From positions 73,178,969 to 73,242,968 of the forward strand of contig NC_083605.1 in NCBI RefSeq assembly GCF_029168945.1: a stretch of 64,000 bases of DNA. The letters run 5' to 3'. Positions 58,968 through 64,000 of the stretch are shown here, piece by piece. The notes below the pieces were generated by a model that did no database searches, was not told the DNA's origin, and saw nothing but the letters and a program-made list of their open reading frames with translations. This DNA comes from Cannabis sativa (taxonomy: Eukaryota > Streptophyta > Magnoliopsida > Rosales > Cannabaceae). Within the stretch, counting starts at the first letter, position 1. The number at the start of each line of letters is the position of its first letter. Both the position numbers and the translations under genes were made by a program.

Positions 58968-59376
58968 CTTTCTGATCTGAGTGTTGTACTAATGTCTGTT
59001 TGCTTTGATTCGTGTTTAAATACTTGTACATGAGTCGGTTGATCATAGATCTAGGAGTTAGCTACAATAACAGTTGTAACTAACTCCTATTTCTTGATCC
59101 AGTAGAAGCGAAGCCACCTAGGATTGAGTCCTTGTTCATTTTCTGTTGTAAAATGCTGATGTGGATATTTTGTGTGTAAAGGGACTAGTTATAAGTGGAA
59201 TTTGCTTAACAAGTACTTTGATTGAGATGGAGTGATTGAAGTAAATTGGTGATCAGTTCTCATTTTGATCTCTGTTCTGATTGCAATTTGCAGGATTCCG
59301 CCATTCACCATCGTTCTAGGACCAGAGCTATCCACATTTGCCACTAATGGTGGAAATGGCTTAGATACCATATTGT
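58216..59376. other. Repeat-rich region with (TC)n(TA)n microsatellite
   Basis: No convincing gene. The microsatellite occupies 58903-58967. The block from about 58231 (TGTAGGATTTTTACCC) to about 59210 (TTGCTTAACA) has an LTR-like character, with AGTAC on both sides (58225-58229 region and 59211-59215), but the left border does not start exactly after that repeat, so I do not call an element. The region near 59280-59376 is probably leader of the decayed - strand copia element. Confidence 0.35.
58903..58967. repeat. (TC)n followed by (TA)n compound microsatellite
   Basis: About 45 bases of TC repeat continue into about 20 bases of TA repeat. Confidence 0.95.
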
Positions 59377-59521
59377 CAGGAGAGTTGATCAATATCCGTA
59401 ACATTGTTGCTAAGTAAATTCACTATGTGAATCAATTACAAAATATATACATGATCAAAACACCTTAACCAACTAACATAGTAGTCCGGTTCTAATAGTT
59501 AAAGAGATATGCTAATTACAA

Positions 59522-59875
59522 CCTTCTATTACAATTTTTTAGTCAATTCTTACTCTTACGTCTGAAATCACATGCCGAAATATTTTTTTTATAGCGGTAT
59601 TCGTTATAGTTACAGTATCATCTTTGTAAATTTTGAAAAATTCTGAATAGTTTATAGTACCGAAAACAGAGTTCATGATATTCCAGTTTACCACGCGCGT
59701 TAAAAAAACTTCAAACGTATTTTCGGCACTGTAAACTATTCGAAATTTTTTAAAAATTTACAGGGGTGATGTTGTAAGCATAACGAACACCCCTGTGAAA
59801 AAAAAAAATATTCCGACATGTGTTTTCGGGTGTGGAGATTGACGAAAAGGTTGTAACAAGAGATTGACGGTATCA
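59522..59875. repeat. Fold-back MITE, copy 2
   Basis: Long imperfect inverted repeat. The left arm (TTCTATTACAATTTTTTAGTC ... ACATGCCGAAATATTT ... CGTTATAGTTACAGTATCA ... GAATAGTTTATAGTACCGAAAA) pairs with the right arm that ends ...GGTTGTAACAAGAGATTGACGG. The arms are about 150-170 bases each, with a short centre around 59665-59710. Inner-arm words match 14061-14250. Confidence 0.65.
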
Positions 59876-60360
59876 CTCCTCATAACTAAAAGCTAAATTA
59901 CTAACTGAAAATAACTAACTCCAAACTACTTTAAGTGATTCCCTTAACATTTAGTCTCATATCAAAAATGTCAAAATAACCTTAATCGATTTAAAAATGA
60001 CTTTTTTTTCTCCTTTCTCCGCGATAATGTATCTAGTTATCTCTACTAAACAATTATTAATAGGGTGCACAATATACTATTTTTCCGAAGTGGTGGACCA
60101 TGAAATTTATTTATTTTATGTATTGTTCAAATTCATTACTTTACACTATAATTAATGAATATAAATTTAAAGTTTAACCCAGATCAACTTCTAAACCACA
60201 TACTTAATTATGAACGTATAATATGTAATTAAAAGAAAATACAACTTTATCATAAAATTAGCATTCGTGATCTTACATAAATATATAATAGGTACGTCCC
60301 TTATAACTCGTACTAAATACACAAATTTTTATTACATGAAGCATAGCCACTACTATATGA
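59876..60360. other. Intergenic sequence and 3' flank of paralog 5
   Basis: AT-rich, no gene. The last 48 bases (60313-60360) continue the paralog 5 reading frame beyond its stop codon and encode the old family C terminus. Confidence 0.5.
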
Positions 60361-60681
60361 CTATTGAATAGTGCCATCACCTCTTTCATTAGTTGCATAT
60401 TCATCTTTAGCAGCATACTCACCACCGCGGCCGAGGCCACCGCGGTCTTCTCCTTCAACACCAAGTCCTTCTTCTGTAGTACCGCCTCGGCTATCGCCAA
60501 TACCACCACCAACTCTTCCAGCAATACCTCGTTCGCCCACTACACTTTCGCTTGTTCTACCAGCATAGCCGGGTGCGCCATTAGTATCAAAGAAAGCACT
60601 AGAGGCGTAAGAACAAATTACCAAACCAAATAAAACGAGTAAAACCACACTTATTGTAAATTTATTTGTATGGATACCCAT
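60361..60681 (-). CDS. Short secreted protein, truncated glycine-rich paralog 5
   Basis: Single exon, 106 aa. The signal peptide (MGIHTNKFTISVVLLVLFGL, cleavage after SYAS near residue 28) is clearly of the same family as genes 2-4. The mature part is about 78 residues, Gly/Arg/Glu-rich (SESVVGERGIAGRVGGGIGD, GLGVEGEDRGGLGRGGEYAA), with YAAKDEYA shared with gene 4. The long Gly repeat has been lost. A TAG stop (60361-60363) ends the frame, but the same frame continues SYSSGYAS and stops at 60313, matching the SSGYAP end of gene 2. The stop is therefore a derived truncation. The gene could still make a small secreted peptide, or it may be a young pseudogene. Confidence 0.7.
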   Translation of the reverse strand: MGIHTNKFTISVVLLVLFGLVICSYASSAFFDTNGAPGYAGRTSESVVGERGIAGRVGGGIGDSRGGTTEEGLGVEGEDRGGLGRGGEYAAKDEYATNERGDGTIQ

Positions 60682-60748
60682 TTTGGGAATGAATTGATAT
60701 TATTACTTAAAATTGTTATATATGTTTTAACATTTCAAGAAATGGGAG

Positions 60749-60759
60749 CTATAAATAGG
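60749..60759 (-). promoter_or_regulatory. Candidate TATA-type motif of paralog 5
   Basis: CTATTTATAGC on the - strand lies about 68-78 bases before the start codon. The core is identical to that of gene 3. Confidence 0.5.
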
Positions 60760-62540
60760 GAAAGAAAAGTTTAATAAACAGATTTGTGGTGTGGATGCCC
60801 ACACATAATCATACTAGCTTGTAAATTAATGAAAAAATCAATGAAAGAAGACATGAAAAACAAAGCATAAGACACATAGGGTTTGTCATGATTATATATA
60901 TTTTCACCAACTTGCCATTCACAATAAGTTGATGTTAGCTCCTATTTATTATTGTTATTTTTGCTCTATAAAAAATGGATTAGTGTTAATGGAGTTTATC
61001 TTGAAATGACTTGATTCTAAGATATTTAATAACACTGAGAAACCAAAATCTTTTCGAGAGCTGTAGATTTTTACACATAGGATTATTCATTTTCCTAAAT
61101 GTCACTATTAATATGGCTATCTTATATTGTATAATTAATTAGTCGATAATGACCATTAACCTTCATATCATGTATAGATAATTTCAAGTATTATATGGCC
61201 AGCCAAGCCAAGAATTAATTGCGATAATTAATGACATATTATAAATTTTACCTTAGTACTATTTGTTATTACTCTCTTGTCTTAAAATATTATAAATATG
61301 GAAGAGGTTTCAATGTTATATTTTTTTAAGTCATTGGATTACTATTAAATGTTTGTAATTAATTTAGAAATTAAATAAAAATAAATAATAAATAAATTGT
61401 AACCTAGCTAAAAGTAACTTAATAATTTATTTCCTTATAAAATTTTAATTAAGATTAATTATATTTTAAAATTAAATTAATTATAATTATTAATTAAGTT
61501 TTTGTAATTTATTACTATATAAAGATTTATTTTTAGCAATTTATATTTTTGCACTTAAATTACTTAAAATTTTATAGCAAAACTTTTTATAATTTAAAAT
61601 TATACACATATAATTTCATAATTTAAATTTAATTATACTTATAATCTTAATTTTAAATTATTACACTTAATTATTTAATTTTTTTTATTTAAATATTTTA
61701 AAAATAAAAAGTGAAATAAGTTGAAGAATTTTTTAGAAAAAAAAATTGCTACACTTGTTATCGATTGACTAGCTTGACACCTCATATTTAGTTAATCTAA
61801 TTGTAAAAAAATAATTAAATATCATTTAAAAATAATTAATTATTTAAAAATTTATTATAAGAAGAGAATTTTAATTTGTGTAAAAAAAGTAATTTTTGTA
61901 AAAAAATAAATTTTATTGTAAATATTATAATTAAATGGCTTAATTGTTAAAATAATTAGAGTAAGGATTTAAATATAAATAAAAAAATTATTTATAAATA
62001 TTAATTGCTAGAAGAGGTCTTGTTAAATATTTAATTAATTATTTTAAGAAAATAGTTAATTATAATTAATTAATTTTAAAAAAAGGAATGTTTACCTATT
62101 AGTAACTTGTTATTACATGTCAAAGAAAAATGTAATCATAATGGTCACAATACAAAAATATAACCATTAAATAGTCACCCATATATATATATATAGGAGG
62201 AGAAGCAGAAGCATATACTATAGTGGAATAAAATGTGAATTCTTGTAAATATATTGTCTTCTTAGGCTTTAATTTGTTACTCCGAAAAATCACACTAATG
62301 GGGCATTTCTGTAAGGTTGTTTGATTCTTGGAAATGAGAATGTAAAATACCTATGTTTGGTATAATATTTGTGGGAAAATTATGAGAAAGTGGATCTCAC
62401 TTTTAAGTTTATGTTGGGGTAATCTTAAACTCTTTAAATACTTAAATTTGAGATTCTCTTAATCTCAACCACTCTCAACTAAAACCCACTAAATGAAGCT
62501 TTTACACCAAATTAATACACCATATATAAGAGGAGAGTTA
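60760..62540. other. Very AT-rich intergenic region
   Basis: Upstream of paralog 5 up to about 61030 it resembles the upstream region of paralog 4. From 61120 to 62160 it is almost entirely A/T with no open frame. The stretch 62295-62480 has MITE-like wording (CTATGTTTGGTATAAT) but no clear ends. Confidence 0.45.
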
Positions 62541-63060
62541 GGCATGTAAAAAAGATCTATTTAGTTAGAGCGGGTTAGAGTTCTGATCCGATAGATCACC
62601 TCTGATTAGAAACCTTTGGATACTTATTGGATCTTGGATCAGAACTGCTTCACCCCGCCTATTTATTTATTTATTTTTTTTTTCTGGATCGGATTTGATC
62701 CGACCCGATTTCAATTTATTAAAAAAAAACTTAATTCAAGACTCTGACCCAGACTCGGATGCCTTGGGACCTGGACCCGGACTCAGACCCACACCTAGAC
62801 CCGGACCAGGACCGGGACTCAGGACCCGGGACCAAGACCAGGACCCGGGATCAAGACCAGGACCCAGACCCGAACCTGGACTGGGACCGAGGACCTAGAC
62901 TTGGACCCGAACTCACACCGAGACCGGAACCCGGACCTAGTTCGAGACTTCGACTCCGAACCCAAACCTGGACCAGGACCCAGACACGGACCCGAGACCC
63001 GAACTCGGATCTAGACCGGGACTGGAATTTAGACCCAGACCGGGACCTTTGAGGAGTGAA
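62541..63060. mobile_element. Unclassified element with a (GGGTCY)n core array, copy 2 (inverted, shorter)
   Basis: Inverted relative to 56003-57420. The subterminal text TTTGGATACTTATTGGATCTTGGATCAGA matches the complement of 57330-57370. CGGATTTGATCCGACCC and the AT-rich linker ATTTCAATTTATT...TTAATTCAAGACTC match the complement of 57245-57300. The core (about 62745-63050) is an AGACCC/GGACCC hexamer array, that is GGGTCY on the - strand, about one third the length of copy 1. The far terminus is missing or diverged. Confidence 0.65.
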
Positions 63061-63560
63061 TTAAATTTTAGAATTTTTTTATTAACATTAAAGCCAAACT
63101 ACCACTACTACGTAGTCATCCATGACCATCAAATCTACTCATGAAATTCCCTAACACATTCCTTTCATGTTAGGACATAATATTATAATGGTCATTATAG
63201 AGGTAATTTTATTGCTGTCCAATATTAAATACTTGTATGACTTGGACAAAAAATATAATAATTTTATATATTATTATATTTTATTTCCAGAATATTTATT
63301 TTTTATAAAGAAATAAATAATAAACTACCAAAATTTAATAATCCATCAATAACACAAACAAAAACAGTATGAGAGTATATAATTACCATGATAAACAAGA
63401 TTAACACAAAATAACTAAATAAAATACTATATTAATAAAAAAAAATAGAAAATTTATATACATGGACGTTAATTGTAATGGGAAATTTAATTTTTTATCT
63501 TTACATTAGGGGGAAATTTTTCCCTTAAACCTAAAATACCCTATATTGGTAAAATGGGAC
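63061..63560. other. AT-rich region without a gene
   Basis: Nothing recognised apart from A-rich runs. Confidence 0.4.
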
Positions 63561-64000
63561 AACATTTATTTAATTCCCACATTACCCCCCTCATTCAAAT
63601 CTGACTCCCCTCTCTCTTTCCCCTCTCTTTCTCTCTTTCTCTCTCTGTCTCGCATACCCTCAACCGCATGCACACCAGACACAGATGGAGACTGCCCACA
63701 CCCGTCCACGCAAGGCACCCACACTCGACCGGCCCCGCCGTTCACGCAGCCGACCGCCCCCACCATTGGGCCCAATATCGGACCCAACACACCAAAAAAA
63801 AGAGAACAACACATAGGCATTGGGCCCTATCAAACCCACCATCAGGTCCATCGGACCCAACATAATTTTTTTTGAAAAATCACTCAACACCGTCGGGCCC
63901 CATCGGACCCAACATCGGGTGCCATCGGTCCTAATGAGAAATTTAATTTCCAACACAAGCATCGGACCCCATCGGGTCTTTGTATTCACGTGAGCATCGG
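63561..64000. repeat. GC-richer repeat with ATCGGACCC/ATCGGGCCC words, cut by the window end
   Basis: A CT-rich tract (63601-63655) is followed by sequence in which CATCGGACCC, CATCGGGTC and related words recur at least six times between 63773 and 64000. The composition differs sharply from the flanks. Short frames on both strands are side effects of this repetition. It may be the end of another dispersed element that extends past the window. Confidence 0.45.

Noticed and set aside
58225..59215. A ~980-bp solo LTR bounded by AGTAC
   Set aside because: The right side ends CA and is followed by AGTAC, but on the left three extra bases separate AGTAC from TGTAGG, so the duplication is not exact.
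62695..63052. Asp/Pro/Arg-rich frames
   Set aside because: Same cause: the hexamer array of the second element copy.

Overview
This window is nuclear DNA from a flowering plant, almost certainly a eudicot. The evidence is spliced genes with GT-AG introns, plant-type gene families, abundant LTR retrotransposons and MITEs, and long AT-rich spacers. The order cannot be fixed from the sequence alone. There are no bacterial, organellar or viral genes and no recognisable tRNA or rRNA gene.

Left third (1-20.4 kb): a repeat-rich start (1-4 kb) holds a truncated LTR copy, a rearranged LTR/primer-site junction, a clean hAT MITE and a decayed plastid glycerol-3-phosphate dehydrogenase fragment. Three intact spliced genes follow on the + strand: an ARF-GAP of the AGD8/AGD9 type (6825-12536, 7 exons, 406 aa), a ubiquitin-specific protease of the UBP20/21 type (14922-18227, 8 exons, 712 aa, with one U12-type intron), and a universal-stress-protein-like alpha-hydrolase protein (19402-20398, 4 exons, 242 aa).

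Middle and right (20.4-61 kb): the backbone is a dispersed tandem family of five single-exon genes, all on the - strand. They encode secreted glycine-rich proteins or derivatives (24.6, 33.7, 50.1, 54.1 and 60.4 kb). Four share a near-identical signal peptide and a TATA-type motif. The first three are classic cell-wall Gly-rich proteins ending in GYAP. The fourth has become an acidic Asp/Asn/Glu/Gly protein. The fifth is shortened by a stop codon, with the old C-terminal motif still readable behind it.

Transposons have pushed this family apart. They include a Pack-MULE carrying a piece of a CTD-phosphatase-like gene (21343-22598, 9-bp target duplication) and a complete young Ty1/copia element with apparently identical 531-bp LTRs (27659-32829, TSD GCATT). 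There is also a nest: a decayed copia element (35.7-49.5 kb) split by a gag-only Ty3/gypsy-type element (39494-48940, TSD GAGGC), which itself received two ~1.87-kb solo LTRs (TSDs GTTAG and AGATG).

Right end (55-64 kb): a decayed copia element is split by an unusual element whose core is a ~950-bp degenerate (GGGTCY)n array. A second, inverted copy of this family lies at 62.5-63.06 kb. CACTA-like and fold-back MITEs fill much of the rest. Long stretches of AT-rich sequence show no gene.
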